In this document: piece by piece, positions 50,150-59,332 of the stretch
Layout: each line of letters opens with the position of its first letter
Numbering within the stretch: position 1 is the first letter of the stretch
DNA from: Flavobacterium hydrocarbonoxydans
Lineage (GTDB): Bacteria > Bacteroidota > Bacteroidia > Flavobacteriales > Flavobacteriaceae
Length of the DNA stretch: 64,000 nucleotides
Direction of reading: 5' to 3'
NCBI RefSeq assembly: GCF_009789235.1
Contig: NZ_WSTB01000004.1
Location: 62,001 to 126,000 of the forward strand
Position numbers and translations under genes: made by a program
The notes under the pieces: generated by a model
What the model saw: the letters and a program-made list of their open reading frames with translations, nothing else
Told to the model about the DNA's origin: nothing
The model's database searches: none

Positions 50150-52999
50150 ATGAGAACAGATGCTTTTGCTTTAAGACACATTGGCCCAAGAGAAACAGAT
50201 CTTCAACACATGTTACAAACTATTGGAGTTGAATCGATCGAACAACTTGTTTACGAAACACTTCCGGATGATATTCGTCTAAAAGCGCCATTAAACTTAG
50301 ATCCTGCCATGACCGAATATGAATTTGCAAATCATATTCAGGAATTAGGAAAGAAAAATAAAGTATTCAAATCGTATATTGGTTTGGGTTATCACCCAAC
50401 TATTGTTCCGGCTCCAATTCAAAGAAATATCTTCGAAAATCCAGGATGGTACACGGCTTACACACCTTACCAAGCAGAAATTGCTCAGGGTCGTCTGGAA
50501 GCTATTTTAAATTTCCAGACTACTGTTATTGAACTTTCAGGAATGGAAATTGCCAATGCTTCTTTATTGGATGAAGGTACTGCAGCTGCTGAAGCAATGG
50601 CTTTATTGTTTGACGTTCGTACACGTGATCAAAAGAAAAACAACACAAATAAATTCTTCGTTTCTGAAGAAATTTTACCTCAGACTTTATCGATCCTTCA
50701 AACACGTTCAACTCCGGTTGGAATTGAATTGGTTGTTGGAAACCACGAAACTTTTGATTTTTCGAATGAGTTCTTCGGAGCGATTTTGCAATATCCGGGA
50801 AAATATGGTCAGGTAAACGATTATACCGCTTTTGTTGCTAAAGCAAAAGAAAACGAAATCAAAGTAGCCTTTGCTGCTGATATTTTATCATTAGCGACTT
50901 TAACTTCTCCAGGAGAAATGGGAGCTGCAGTAGTGGTTGGAACGACTCAGCGTTTTGGTGTACCAATGGGTTATGGTGGTCCTCACGCTGCTTTTTTTGC
51001 TACTAAAGATGAATACAAACGTTCTATGCCGGGTCGTATCATCGGAGTTTCTATTGATGTAAACGGAAACCGCGCTTTACGTATGGCTTTAGGAACCCGT
51101 GAGCAACACATCAAACGTGAAAAAGCAACTTCAAACATTTGTACTGCTCAGGTTTTACTAGCGGTTATGGCCGGAATGTACGCAGTTTACCACGGACCAA
51201 AAGGATTACAGTATATTGCTGGTAAAGTTCACGCATCGGCAGTTACAGCTGCTGAAGCTTTAAATAAATTAGGCGTTTACCAAACGAACACGGCTTACTT
51301 TGACACTATCTTGGTAAAAGCAGATGCTCAAAAAGTAAAAGCCATAGCAGAGAAAAACGAAGTAAACTTTTTCTATGTTGATGCGGATACGATTTCTATT
51401 TCATTCAACGAAACGACTTCCATTGCTGACATCAACCAAATTATAGCGATTTTTGCTGAAGCTTTAGGAAAAGAAACTTTTACGGTTTCTGAATTAACAG
51501 AAGCAAGTCAATTACCAGCTTCATTAGAAAGAACATCGCCTTTCTTAACGCATGATGTATTCAACAATCATCATTCGGAAAGTCAGATCATGCGTTACAT
51601 CAAAAAATTAGAGCGTAAAGATTTATCATTGAATCATTCGATGATTTCATTAGGTTCTTGTACGATGAAATTAAACGCAGCTTCAGAAATGTTACCTTTA
51701 TCAATGCCAAACTGGAACAGCATTCACCCATTTGCACCAGTAGAGCAAGCGGAAGGTTATATCACGATGCTTAAAAAATTAGAGGAGCAATTAAATGTTA
51801 TTACTGGATTTGCCGGAACAACATTGCAGCCTAATTCAGGAGCACAGGGAGAATACGCTGGTTTAATGGCTATTCGTGCGTACCATTTATCAAGAGGCGA
51901 TAGCCACCGTAATGTATGTTTGATTCCTTCATCGGCTCACGGAACCAATCCTGCTTCTGCAGCGATGGCCGGAATGAAAATCATCGTTACCAAAACTACT
52001 CCGGAAGGAAACATTGACGTAGAAGATTTAAGAGAAAAAGCGATTGAACACAAAGATGATTTATCTTGTTTAATGGTAACGTATCCTTCTACGCACGGAG
52101 TTTTCGAATCTTCAATTATCGAAATTACTAAATTAATCCACGACAATGGCGGATTAGTATATATGGATGGTGCCAACATGAACGCACAAGTTGGATTAAC
52201 CAACCCGGCTACCATTGGCGCTGACGTTTGTCACTTAAACTTACACAAAACATTCGCTATTCCTCATGGTGGCGGTGGACCTGGAGTTGGACCAATTTGT
52301 GTAAACGAAAAACTGGTTCCTTTTTTACCAACAAACCCAATCCTAAAAGTAGGTGGCGAACAAGCGATTACCGCTATTTCATCTGCACCTTACGGATCAG
52401 CTTTAGTATGTTTAATCTCTTACGGTTACATTACTATGATGGGTGCTGAAGGATTAAAAAGCGCTACTGAGCATGCTATTTTGAATGCGAACTACATGAA
52501 AGCCCGTTTCGAAGGACACTACCCAATTCTTTATACTGGAGAATGCGGAAGAGCGGCTCACGAAATGATTTTGGATTGCCGTTCATTCAAAGAAAACGGA
52601 ATTGAAGTGGGTGATATCGCAAAACGTTTAATTGATTACGGTTTCCACGCACCAACAGTTTCTTTCCCGGTAGCTGGAACTTTAATGATCGAACCAACTG
52701 AGTCTGAAGATTTAGCAGAATTAGATCGTTTTTGTGATGCGCTTATTTCAATCAGAAAAGAAATTGAAGCGGCAACTGCTGATGATAAAAACAATGTATT
52801 GAAAAATGCACCGCACACATTGGCAATGTTAACTACTGATACCTGGGCTTTCCCTTATACCAGAGAAAAAGCAGCTTACCCATTAGAATACATCGCTGAA
52901 AATAAATTCTGGCCATCTGTTCGTCGTGTAGATGATGCTTACGGTGACAGAAATTTAGTTTGCAGCTGTGCGCCTATCGAAGCTTACATGGAAAACTAA
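50150..52999 (+). CDS. gcvP: Glycine dehydrogenase (aminomethyl-transferring), P protein
   Basis: 949 residues, the full-length fused form. The N-terminal half has RHIGPRETDLQHML and YTPYQAEIAQGRLEA; the C-terminal half has SLGSCTMKLNAA and the PLP lysine, Lys700, in LHKTFAIPHGGGGPG. The P protein decarboxylates glycine and passes the aminomethyl group to the lipoyl H protein in the glycine cleavage system. H and T proteins are not nearby, as is usual in Flavobacterium. It is followed by a strong terminator. Confidence 0.97.
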   Translation: MRTDAFALRHIGPRETDLQHMLQTIGVESIEQLVYETLPDDIRLKAPLNLDPAMTEYEFANHIQELGKKNKVFKSYIGLGYHPTIVPAPIQRNIFENPGWYTAYTPYQAEIAQGRLEAILNFQTTVIELSGMEIANASLLDEGTAAAEAMALLFDVRTRDQKKNNTNKFFVSEEILPQTLSILQTRSTPVGIELVVGNHETFDFSNEFFGAILQYPGKYGQVNDYTAFVAKAKENEIKVAFAADILSLATLTSPGEMGAAVVVGTTQRFGVPMGYGGPHAAFFATKDEYKRSMPGRIIGVSIDVNGNRALRMALGTREQHIKREKATSNICTAQVLLAVMAGMYAVYHGPKGLQYIAGKVHASAVTAAEALNKLGVYQTNTAYFDTILVKADAQKVKAIAEKNEVNFFYVDADTISISFNETTSIADINQIIAIFAEALGKETFTVSELTEASQLPASLERTSPFLTHDVFNNHHSESQIMRYIKKLERKDLSLNHSMISLGSCTMKLNAASEMLPLSMPNWNSIHPFAPVEQAEGYITMLKKLEEQLNVITGFAGTTLQPNSGAQGEYAGLMAIRAYHLSRGDSHRNVCLIPSSAHGTNPASAAMAGMKIIVTKTTPEGNIDVEDLREKAIEHKDDLSCLMVTYPSTHGVFESSIIEITKLIHDNGGLVYMDGANMNAQVGLTNPATIGADVCHLNLHKTFAIPHGGGGPGVGPICVNEKLVPFLPTNPILKVGGEQAITAISSAPYGSALVCLISYGYITMMGAEGLKSATEHAILNANYMKARFEGHYPILYTGECGRAAHEMILDCRSFKENGIEVGDIAKRLIDYGFHAPTVSFPVAGTLMIEPTESEDLAELDRFCDALISIRKEIEAATADDKNNVLKNAPHTLAMLTTDTWAFPYTREKAAYPLEYIAENKFWPSVRRVDDAYGDRNLVCSCAPIEAYMEN

Positions 53000-53024
53000 G
53001 AAATACGTTTTTCTATAAATATTT

Positions 53025-53058
53025 AAACCCGACAGGCCTCAAACTTGTCGGGTTTTAT
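53025..53058 (+). terminator. gcvP terminator
   Basis: AAACCCGACA / TGTCGGGTTTT stem with T-rich tail, 26 bp after the stop. Confidence 0.88.
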
Positions 53059-53133
53059 TTTTCAATTTCCAAATTCCAAAAAAGTACGAAGCGATTTTTT
53101 TGGAAAATCTAAAATCTAAAATCTAAAATAATC

Positions 53134-53247
53134 TGGGCGTGCCAGTATTTAAAAAAAGGCCTAACCCACTTTGCGCTTATGAGGCCTTTTCTTAAATACT
53201 GTCGGGCTATCCATGCTACTTCGGTAGCTTATTCCTATCCCTCACGC
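53134..53247 (+). repeat. Modular hairpin repeat, copy 3
   Basis: GGGCGTGC start, long hairpin with outer arms CAGTATTTAA (53143-53152) and TTAAATACTG (53192-53201) and inner AAGGCCT/AGGCCTT, then GTCGGGCTATCCATGCTACT, TTCGGTAGC and CTATCCCTCACGC. Confidence 0.75.
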
Positions 53248-53548
53248 AAAAAAAACGTTTTAACGAGTCACATCCATTTTAAAATTTTACTTGTTGCATT
53301 TTTGACAAGATTCTAAAATTCACATCGCGAGAAAACCTGAAACCTGAAACCTGAAACAAAAAAAATTAACCTCATAATCCATTTCAAACGTTTGAAATCT
53401 CGGCAAAACCTAAAATTCATTAAAAAATAACCAATATTTCCAATAAAAAATTATTATTCCATAATTATATGCGTGCATAGTACTTTTTATGGCTATAATT
53501 ATTTATTTATTTATAAATTAGCCTTGAATTTATTGGATATAAGGAATA

Positions 53549-54607
53549 ATGAAAATAAAAATTATCGGTATCGGAAGTTACATTCCGAACAAAGAAGTTC
53601 AGAACACAGACTTTGACAAACATGTTTTTTTAAATGAAGATGGAACTCCTTTTGGTTATCCAAACGAAGTTGTAATTAAAAAATTCAAAGGCATAACGGG
53701 AATTCAAAACCGTCGTTACGCCGAAGACCATCATACTACTTCAGATTTAGCTTTTTTTGCTGCTGAAAAAGCAATAGCAAATGCTAACATTGATAAGGAA
53801 TCTATTGATTATATTATTTTTGCACACAATTTTGGCGATGTAAAATCAGGTACCAACCAATCAGATATGATTCCGAGTTTGGCTACTCGCGTAAAACATA
53901 AACTGGATATCAAAAACCCAAAATGTGTAGCTTACGACATTCTTTTTGGCTGTCCTGGCTGGATTGAGGGAGTTTTGCAGGCCAATGCTTTCATCAAATC
54001 CGGAATGGCAAAACGTGTTTTGGTAATTGGTGCTGAAACCTTATCAAGAGTTGTTGACGATCATGACCGTGATTCTATGATTTATTCTGATGGTGCGGGA
54101 GCCTCTATTTTAGAAGCCTCGGATGATGAAACGGGTTTATTGTCTTACGAAAGTGCCACTTTTGCCAATGATGAAGCCAACTTTTTATTCTTCGGAAAAT
54201 CGTATAATCCAGAATTAGATCCAGACATTAAATATATCAAAATGTATGGCCGTAAAATCTATGAATTTGCTTTGAGTCAGGTGCCGTGTGCGATGAAAGA
54301 TTGCCTTGACAAAAGCGGAATCGCAATTGACGAGGTTAAAAAAATCCTCATTCATCAGGCTAACGAAAAAATGGATGAAGCAATTATTCAGCGTTTTTAC
54401 AAATTATACGACAAAACACCACCTGAAAACATTATGCCCATGAGCATCCATGATTTAGGGAATAGCAGTGTTGCAACAGTTCCAACGCTGTACGACCTTA
54501 TATTACAAGGAAAAATAGAAAACCACGAAATCAATAAAGGCGATGTAATCATTTTTGCTTCGGTTGGAGCCGGAATGAATGTTAATGCATTTGTATATCG
54601 ATATTAA
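53549..54607 (+). CDS. 3-oxoacyl-ACP synthase III family protein (FabH-like)
   Basis: 352 residues of the thiolase-like KAS III fold with the triad Cys135 (YDILFGCPGWIEG), His in ILIHQANEKMDE near 269 and Asn in LGNSSVATVP near 301. Longer than housekeeping FabH (about 317-330) because of an insert near 25-45, so it may start a specialised lipid (such as flexirubin, ladderane-like or branched chain) rather than serve general fatty acid synthesis; that is inference. Single gene with a following terminator. Confidence 0.88.
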   Translation: MKIKIIGIGSYIPNKEVQNTDFDKHVFLNEDGTPFGYPNEVVIKKFKGITGIQNRRYAEDHHTTSDLAFFAAEKAIANANIDKESIDYIIFAHNFGDVKSGTNQSDMIPSLATRVKHKLDIKNPKCVAYDILFGCPGWIEGVLQANAFIKSGMAKRVLVIGAETLSRVVDDHDRDSMIYSDGAGASILEASDDETGLLSYESATFANDEANFLFFGKSYNPELDPDIKYIKMYGRKIYEFALSQVPCAMKDCLDKSGIAIDEVKKILIHQANEKMDEAIIQRFYKLYDKTPPENIMPMSIHDLGNSSVATVPTLYDLILQGKIENHEINKGDVIIFASVGAGMNVNAFVYRY

Positions 54608-54676
54608 AAAAAAGTATTGAATCACAATTTACAGTTTACAGTCTGCTAAACTGAAAACTGTCACTGAAAACTAAAG

Positions 54677-54707
54677 AAAGTCCGCACCTCAAAATGTGGA
54701 CTTTTTT
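54677..54707 (+). terminator. Terminator after the FabH-like gene
   Basis: AAAGTCCGCA / TGTGGACTTT stem (one G-T pair) followed by T tract. Confidence 0.82.
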
Positions 54708-54709
54708 AG

Positions 54710-54717
54710 TACATTTG
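54710..54717 (+). promoter_or_regulatory. Probable -7 box of the methyltransferase operon
   Basis: TACATTTG, a perfect TAnnTTTG match followed by C, immediately after the terminator and 52 bp before the next ATG. Confidence 0.5.
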
Positions 54718-54768
54718 CAACCTAATTTAATTTAAGAACAATCCATAGATTAGTTCCGCGTAAAGACT

Positions 54769-55296
54769 ATGTACGAAAAAACGTTTCCCAATAAAAGATT
54801 CAAACATACTTTAGAATTTCTACAAAAACACGTTGCTACCTCAGAAACTATTTTTGATTTAGGGGTTCCAAATCCTTTCTCTAAAATCATGGAAGAGAAT
54901 GGTTATACGGTAAAAAACACAACAGGTGAAGATTTAGACAACAATCAAACGGCTTTACAAACAGAACAATATGATGTTTTTACAGCCTTTGAAATTTTCG
55001 AACATTTACTAAATCCTTATACGGTTTTACAAAATGTAAAATGTGATAAATTATTAATTTCGATTCCGTTGCGTTTATGGTTTTCACCCGCTTATCGCAG
55101 CAAAACAGATATGTGGGACAGACACTACCACGAATTTGAAGACTGGCAGCTGGACTGGCTTTTAGAAAAAACAGGATGGAAAATTACCGCACGCGAAAAA
55201 TTTACGCATCCCGTAAAAAAAATTGGTTTCAGACCATTACTAAGATATTTCACTCCAAGATATTATATTGTTGTGGCAGAAAAAGTGAAAGCATAA
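54769..55296 (+). CDS. SAM-dependent methyltransferase-like protein
   Basis: 175 residues. Short class I methyltransferase: ETIFDLGVPNPFSK (degenerate motif I), YDVFTAFEIFEHLLNPYTVLQNV (motif with FEHL) and VKCDKLLISIPLRLW. The glycine-rich SAM loop is reduced, so cofactor binding is less certain than the fold. It precedes a family 2 glycosyltransferase on the same strand (93-bp gap with AATTTGGAATTT repeats), suggesting joint work on a surface glycan or lipid. Confidence 0.75.
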   Translation: MYEKTFPNKRFKHTLEFLQKHVATSETIFDLGVPNPFSKIMEENGYTVKNTTGEDLDNNQTALQTEQYDVFTAFEIFEHLLNPYTVLQNVKCDKLLISIPLRLWFSPAYRSKTDMWDRHYHEFEDWQLDWLLEKTGWKITAREKFTHPVKKIGFRPLLRYFTPRYYIVVAEKVKA

Positions 55297-55389
55297 ACAA
55301 ATTCCAATATTTAAATTCCAAATTCCAATTTGAACCAGCTTTAAATTGGAATTTGGAATTTTAAAAAATTGGGATTTAATTTAAATTTT

Positions 55390-56238
55390 ATGAAATATTA
55401 CATCGTCATTCCCGCGCATAACGAACAGGATTTAATTGGTTTAACTTTACAATCATTGGTTTCGCAAACCGTTTTACCATCAAAAATAGTTGTGGTAAAC
55501 GATAATTCGACTGATAAAACCGAAGAAGTAGTTTTAAGTTTCGCCAAGGAAAATCCATATATTTCTGTTGTAAACAAAACATCAGATGCGATTCATATGC
55601 CCGGAAGCAAAGTAATTCAGGCCTATCAAAAAGGATTTGAAACGCTGGACAATGATTTTGATATTATTGTAAAAATTGACGGCGATTTAATTTTTCCACC
55701 CAACTATTTCGAAACGATCATCAAACACTTTGAATCCGACCCAAAAATTGGAATGGTGGGCGGTTTTTGCTACATCGAAAAAAACGGCGATTGGGTTCTG
55801 GAGAACCTAACTGATAAGGATCATATTCGCGGAGCTTTAAAAGCCTATCGCAAGGAAACCTATCAACAAATTGGAGGTCTAAAACCGGCAATGGGCTGGG
55901 ATACTGTTGACGAACTATTGTGTAAATTTTATGACTGGAAAATCGTAACCGATGAATCTCTTCATGTAAAACACTTAAAACCAACTGGCGCCAACTATAA
56001 TAAAACGGCCCGTTATAAACAGGGCGAAGCTTTCTATACTTTAGGCTACGGTTTCTGGATTACGGCTATTGCCTCGGCCAAACTGGCGATGATGAAGAAG
56101 AAACCATTTCTCTTTTTCGATTACATAAAAGGATTCTGGAAAGCAAAATCAGCCAAAACACCTTTATTAGTTACTCCAGAACAAGCTAAATTTATTAGAA
56201 AATATCGTTTTGAGAAAATGAAACAAAAGTTAATTTGA
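55390..56238 (+). CDS. Family 2 glycosyltransferase
   Basis: 282 residues from the ATG at 55390 (a TTG at 55369 is less likely). GT-A fold: YYIVIPAHNEQDLIGLTLQSL, VVVNDNSTDKT, and the metal-binding DGD in VKIDGDLIFPPNYFE; ALKAYRKETYQQIGG and GWDTVDELL complete the acceptor side. It transfers sugar from a nucleotide donor to a glycan or lipid at the inner membrane. No transmembrane domain apart from possible C-terminal amphipathic helix. Confidence 0.9.
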   Translation: MKYYIVIPAHNEQDLIGLTLQSLVSQTVLPSKIVVVNDNSTDKTEEVVLSFAKENPYISVVNKTSDAIHMPGSKVIQAYQKGFETLDNDFDIIVKIDGDLIFPPNYFETIIKHFESDPKIGMVGGFCYIEKNGDWVLENLTDKDHIRGALKAYRKETYQQIGGLKPAMGWDTVDELLCKFYDWKIVTDESLHVKHLKPTGANYNKTARYKQGEAFYTLGYGFWITAIASAKLAMMKKKPFLFFDYIKGFWKAKSAKTPLLVTPEQAKFIRKYRFEKMKQKLI

Positions 56239-56318
56239 TTCGGAAAACTACCGAAATTCATTAACTCATGCCCCAAAACTCATAACTTCTTTTTACCTTA
56301 GCCAATATTTGTAAAACT

Positions 56319-57068
56319 ATGATGCTCATTCGATATTTATCTCAAATAGGAAGATATTTTTTAATGCTGAAAGAAATTTTCAATAAACAGACCAAATGGC
56401 CTGTTATGCGACAATTAATTTTCAAAGAAATAGACGACTTAATTATTGACTCTCTTGGTATTGTTTGCTTTATTTCTTTCTTCGTTGGAGGAGTTGTAGC
56501 GATTCAGACAGCATTAAACTTAACCAATCCTTTAATTCCAAAATATTTAATTGGTTTTGCCACACGTCAATCCGTGATCCTGGAATTTGCTCCTACTTTT
56601 ATTTCGGTTATTATGGCTGGTAAAATGGGATCTTTTATTACATCCAGTATCGGTACCATGCGTGTTACAGAACAAATTGATGCTCTTGAAGTAATGGGTG
56701 TAAACTCATTAAACTACCTGGTTTTTCCTAAAATTATCGCTTTATTATTGTACCCATTTGTTATTGGGATCAGTATGTTTTTAGGCATTTTTGGTGGCTG
56801 GTTAGCTGGAGTTTACGGTGGTTTTACAACCAGTACCGATTTTATTGATGGTGCTCAAATGGATTTTATTCCGTTTCATATTACCTATGCTTTTATCAAA
56901 ACCTTAATCTTTGCGATGTTACTGGCTACAATTCCATCATTTCATGGTTATTATATGAAAGGTGGAGCGCTTGAAGTAGGAAAAGCAAGTACGGTATCGT
57001 TTGTCTGGACATCGGTTTCCATCATTCTTTTCAATTATATACTAACACAATTGTTATTAGGATCATGA
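56319..57068 (+). CDS. MlaE-family ABC transporter permease
   Basis: 249 residues with five to six spans. VVAIQTALNLTNPLIPKYLIG, PTFISVIMAGKMGSFITSSIGTMRVTEQIDALEVMG and AGVYGGF are the MlaE hallmarks. It moves phospholipids between inner and outer membrane with an ATPase and an MCE-domain protein. The ATPase gene overlaps it by 4 bp (ATGA). No MlaD/MCE gene follows within the window, since the next gene is convergent. Confidence 0.92.
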   Translation: MMLIRYLSQIGRYFLMLKEIFNKQTKWPVMRQLIFKEIDDLIIDSLGIVCFISFFVGGVVAIQTALNLTNPLIPKYLIGFATRQSVILEFAPTFISVIMAGKMGSFITSSIGTMRVTEQIDALEVMGVNSLNYLVFPKIIALLLYPFVIGISMFLGIFGGWLAGVYGGFTTSTDFIDGAQMDFIPFHITYAFIKTLIFAMLLATIPSFHGYYMKGGALEVGKASTVSFVWTSVSIILFNYILTQLLLGS

Positions 57069-57826
57069 TAGAAGTAAAAAATTTAGAAAAATCATTTGGT
57101 GACAGTAGGGTTCTAAAAGGAGTTTCGACAGTTTTTGAAACTGGAAAGACCAACCTGATTATCGGACAAAGTGGTTCTGGAAAAACGGTATTATTAAAAA
57201 GTTTATTAGGAATTCACACTCCTGATGTTGGTACAATTGAGTTTGACGGACGTGTCTATTCTGAATTAGATCCGGATGAAAAAAGAGAATTAAGAACTGA
57301 AATTGGAATGGTTTTTCAGGGAAGTGCTTTATTCGATTCGATGACTGTAGCTGAAAATGTGGCTTTCCCATTGAGAATGTTTACCAATGACAACAAGGCA
57401 AAAATCAAAGAACGTGTTGATTTTGTTCTGGAAAGAGTAAATTTAGTAGATGCTCATAAAAAATTACCTTCAGAAATTTCAGGTGGTATGCAAAAGCGTG
57501 TCGCGATTGCACGTGCAATTGTAAACAATCCCAAATATTTATTCTGCGACGAACCCAACTCTGGTCTTGATCCCAACACCTCAACCCTAATAGACAACCT
57601 GATTCAGGAAATTACCAAAGAATATAATATTACAACCGTAATCAATACGCACGACATGAACTCGGTAATGGAAATTGGCGAGAATATTGTTTTCTTAAAA
57701 AAGGGAATTAAAGCCTGGCAGGGAACCAAAGAAGAAATCTTCAGAACGGATAACAAAGACATTGTGAAATTTGTTTACTCTTCTAATTTATTCAAAAAAG
57801 TACGAGAAGCCTATTTGAAAGGATAA
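57065..57826 (+). CDS. MlaF-like ABC transporter ATPase
   Basis: 253 residues. Walker A IGQSGSGKTVLL near 34-45, signature EISGGMQKRVAIARAI (the GGMxKR form is typical of MlaF/Ttg2A), Walker B LFCDEPNSGLDP. Energises the MlaE-type permease for lipid transport. It ends just before a strong hairpin terminator. Confidence 0.93.
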   Translation: MIEVKNLEKSFGDSRVLKGVSTVFETGKTNLIIGQSGSGKTVLLKSLLGIHTPDVGTIEFDGRVYSELDPDEKRELRTEIGMVFQGSALFDSMTVAENVAFPLRMFTNDNKAKIKERVDFVLERVNLVDAHKKLPSEISGGMQKRVAIARAIVNNPKYLFCDEPNSGLDPNTSTLIDNLIQEITKEYNITTVINTHDMNSVMEIGENIVFLKKGIKAWQGTKEEIFRTDNKDIVKFVYSSNLFKKVREAYLKG

Positions 57827-57849
57827 ATCCTTTTAAATCCCAATATAAA

Positions 57850-57893
57850 AAAATCCAAATTCCAATTTTTAAGTTTGGAATTTGGATTTTTTA
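57850..57893 (+). terminator. Terminator of the MlaE/MlaF operon
   Basis: A 16-bp perfect stem AAAATCCAAATTCCAA / TTGGAATTTGGATTTT with T run; built from the AATTTGGAATTT unit frequent in this genome. May also end the convergent SprT transcript. Confidence 0.8.
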
Positions 57894-57927
57894 TTGAAGT
57901 TTATTGCAGATTGGAATTTGGAATTTT

Positions 57928-58533
57928 CTAATTGGAATTTTTTATCAATTCTACCTCAGCATTCGGGTTAAAAAGATAGGTTTTTCCAGAGCTGATTTCG
58001 ATACATTCGAAGCGTTTGGTCCTTACGGCTAACTTCTTAAATATTTTTCCGTTTTTGATTCTGAAAACACTTCCGTACGGAATTTCAAAAACATAATTTT
58101 TATCGTTTTCCTTATCGAATTGCTTCAAAGCTAAAGACAAAGTCGTATCGGTATCACTACTCGCCGTAGGGTTCTTAAAATGCCTCGCTAGAAGCGGCAG
58201 CAATTGTCCCGGGAAAATCTCCGGGCGAATAAACGGTACCATCATGCGCTGAAACGTATATTTCCATTCGTTTCCATGAGGTTTTATATTTCGTCCAAAT
58301 TTTTCAAAAGCCACCAAATGCGAAATCTCATGAATTAAAGTAATCAGGAAACGATATTTATTCAAACTCGCATTCACCGTAATTTCATGTTTACCACTCA
58401 AGCCTCGTCTGTAATCACCATGGCGCGTTTGGCGTTCATTGACGATTTTCAGATGAACCTGATTGGCCACAATCAATTCAAAAACGGGTTTTACCGCATG
58501 TTCTGGTATATATTTCGCGAGAGTTTCGTTCAA
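57928..58533 (-). CDS. SprT-like zinc metalloprotease-domain protein
   Basis: 201 residues. The zinc motif is TLIHEISHLVAFEKFG with His68, Glu69 and His72; a basic C-terminal part follows with no clear four-cysteine ribbon. The third zinc ligand is probably His86 in KPHGNEWK. SprT/Spartan relatives degrade DNA-protein crosslinks; function of the bacterial form is unsettled. It is 87 bp downstream of the SDR gene, last in the leftward group. Confidence 0.85.
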   Translation of the reverse strand: MNETLAKYIPEHAVKPVFELIVANQVHLKIVNERQTRHGDYRRGLSGKHEITVNASLNKYRFLITLIHEISHLVAFEKFGRNIKPHGNEWKYTFQRMMVPFIRPEIFPGQLLPLLARHFKNPTASSDTDTTLSLALKQFDKENDKNYVFEIPYGSVFRIKNGKIFKKLAVRTKRFECIEISSGKTYLFNPNAEVELIKNSN

Positions 58534-58619
58534 TTGGCAGTTAGATGTTATTTGTTAAAAGTTAGATGTTTCTTTCAATTGGAATTTGAGATTTGAAATT
58601 TAAAAAATTGGAATTTCAA

Positions 58620-59297
58620 CTAAGGGTTCGTTGAAGAAACCTCCAACACTTTTCCGTTAAAATATTTATTTCCGTTTAGAGTAAAATCATTAATATAAGT
58701 TGCCATTCCTTCTGCAGAAATGGGCGCCTGATAACCTGGGAAAGCTTCATTCAGCATTTCAGTCTGAACAGAACCCAAAGCCAAAACATTAAATGCAATG
58801 CCGCGTTCTTTATATTCTTCGGCTAATAATTCGGTTAGTGTAATTACTGCTCCTTTACTCGAACTATAGGCCGCCAAACCAGCAAATTTTAGACTTCCGC
58901 GTACACCGCCAATCGAACTAATCGTTACGACATGACTTCCTTTTTGAAGGTAAGGCAAACAAATTCTGGTAAGATTTGCAACTGCAAAAACATTCACTTT
59001 ATAAATACTTTCAAAATCAGCCTGAGTCGTTTCGGCAAAAGGTTTCAGCAATAAAGCCCCAGCATTATGGACTACCGCATCAACTTTTTTCCAGGTTTTA
59101 GACAAAAAATCATCAACAATTCCCAAAGCCGATTCGTCTGCCAAATCAACTGAAAGGCAGGTTATGTTTTTATTTTCTAAAAGTGTCTGAGGTATTTTTC
59201 TCGAAATTGCCAGAACCTGATGCCCGGCTGTTGCAAATTGCAAAGCCAGTTCATAACCAATTCCTCTTGAAGTTCCTGTGATAATAATATTTTTCAT
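58620..59297 (-). CDS. SDR-family oxidoreductase
   Basis: 225 residues: TGTSRGIG at 7-14, HNAGAL near 77-82, Ser in TISSIGG, and Tyr/Lys in YSSSKGA. All catalytic residues present. It follows an M28 peptidase gene (35-bp gap) at the end of a long leftward operon; no substrate hint. Confidence 0.9.
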   Translation of the reverse strand: MKNIIITGTSRGIGYELALQFATAGHQVLAISRKIPQTLLENKNITCLSVDLADESALGIVDDFLSKTWKKVDAVVHNAGALLLKPFAETTQADFESIYKVNVFAVANLTRICLPYLQKGSHVVTISSIGGVRGSLKFAGLAAYSSSKGAVITLTELLAEEYKERGIAFNVLALGSVQTEMLNEAFPGYQAPISAEGMATYINDFTLNGNKYFNGKVLEVSSTNP

Positions 59298-59332
59298 GCC
59301 ACAAAAATAAGCAAATCCGCTAAAAAGACAGA

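Larger units (their letters stand above)
53000..53548. other. Long gap after gcvP
   Basis: Holds the gcvP terminator (53025-53058), modular repeat copy 3 (53134-53247), a short ACCTGAAACCTGAAAC repeat near 53335, and an AT-rich promoter region of the FabH-like gene with a -7-like TAGCCTTG at 53519-53526. No gene seen. Confidence 0.5.
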
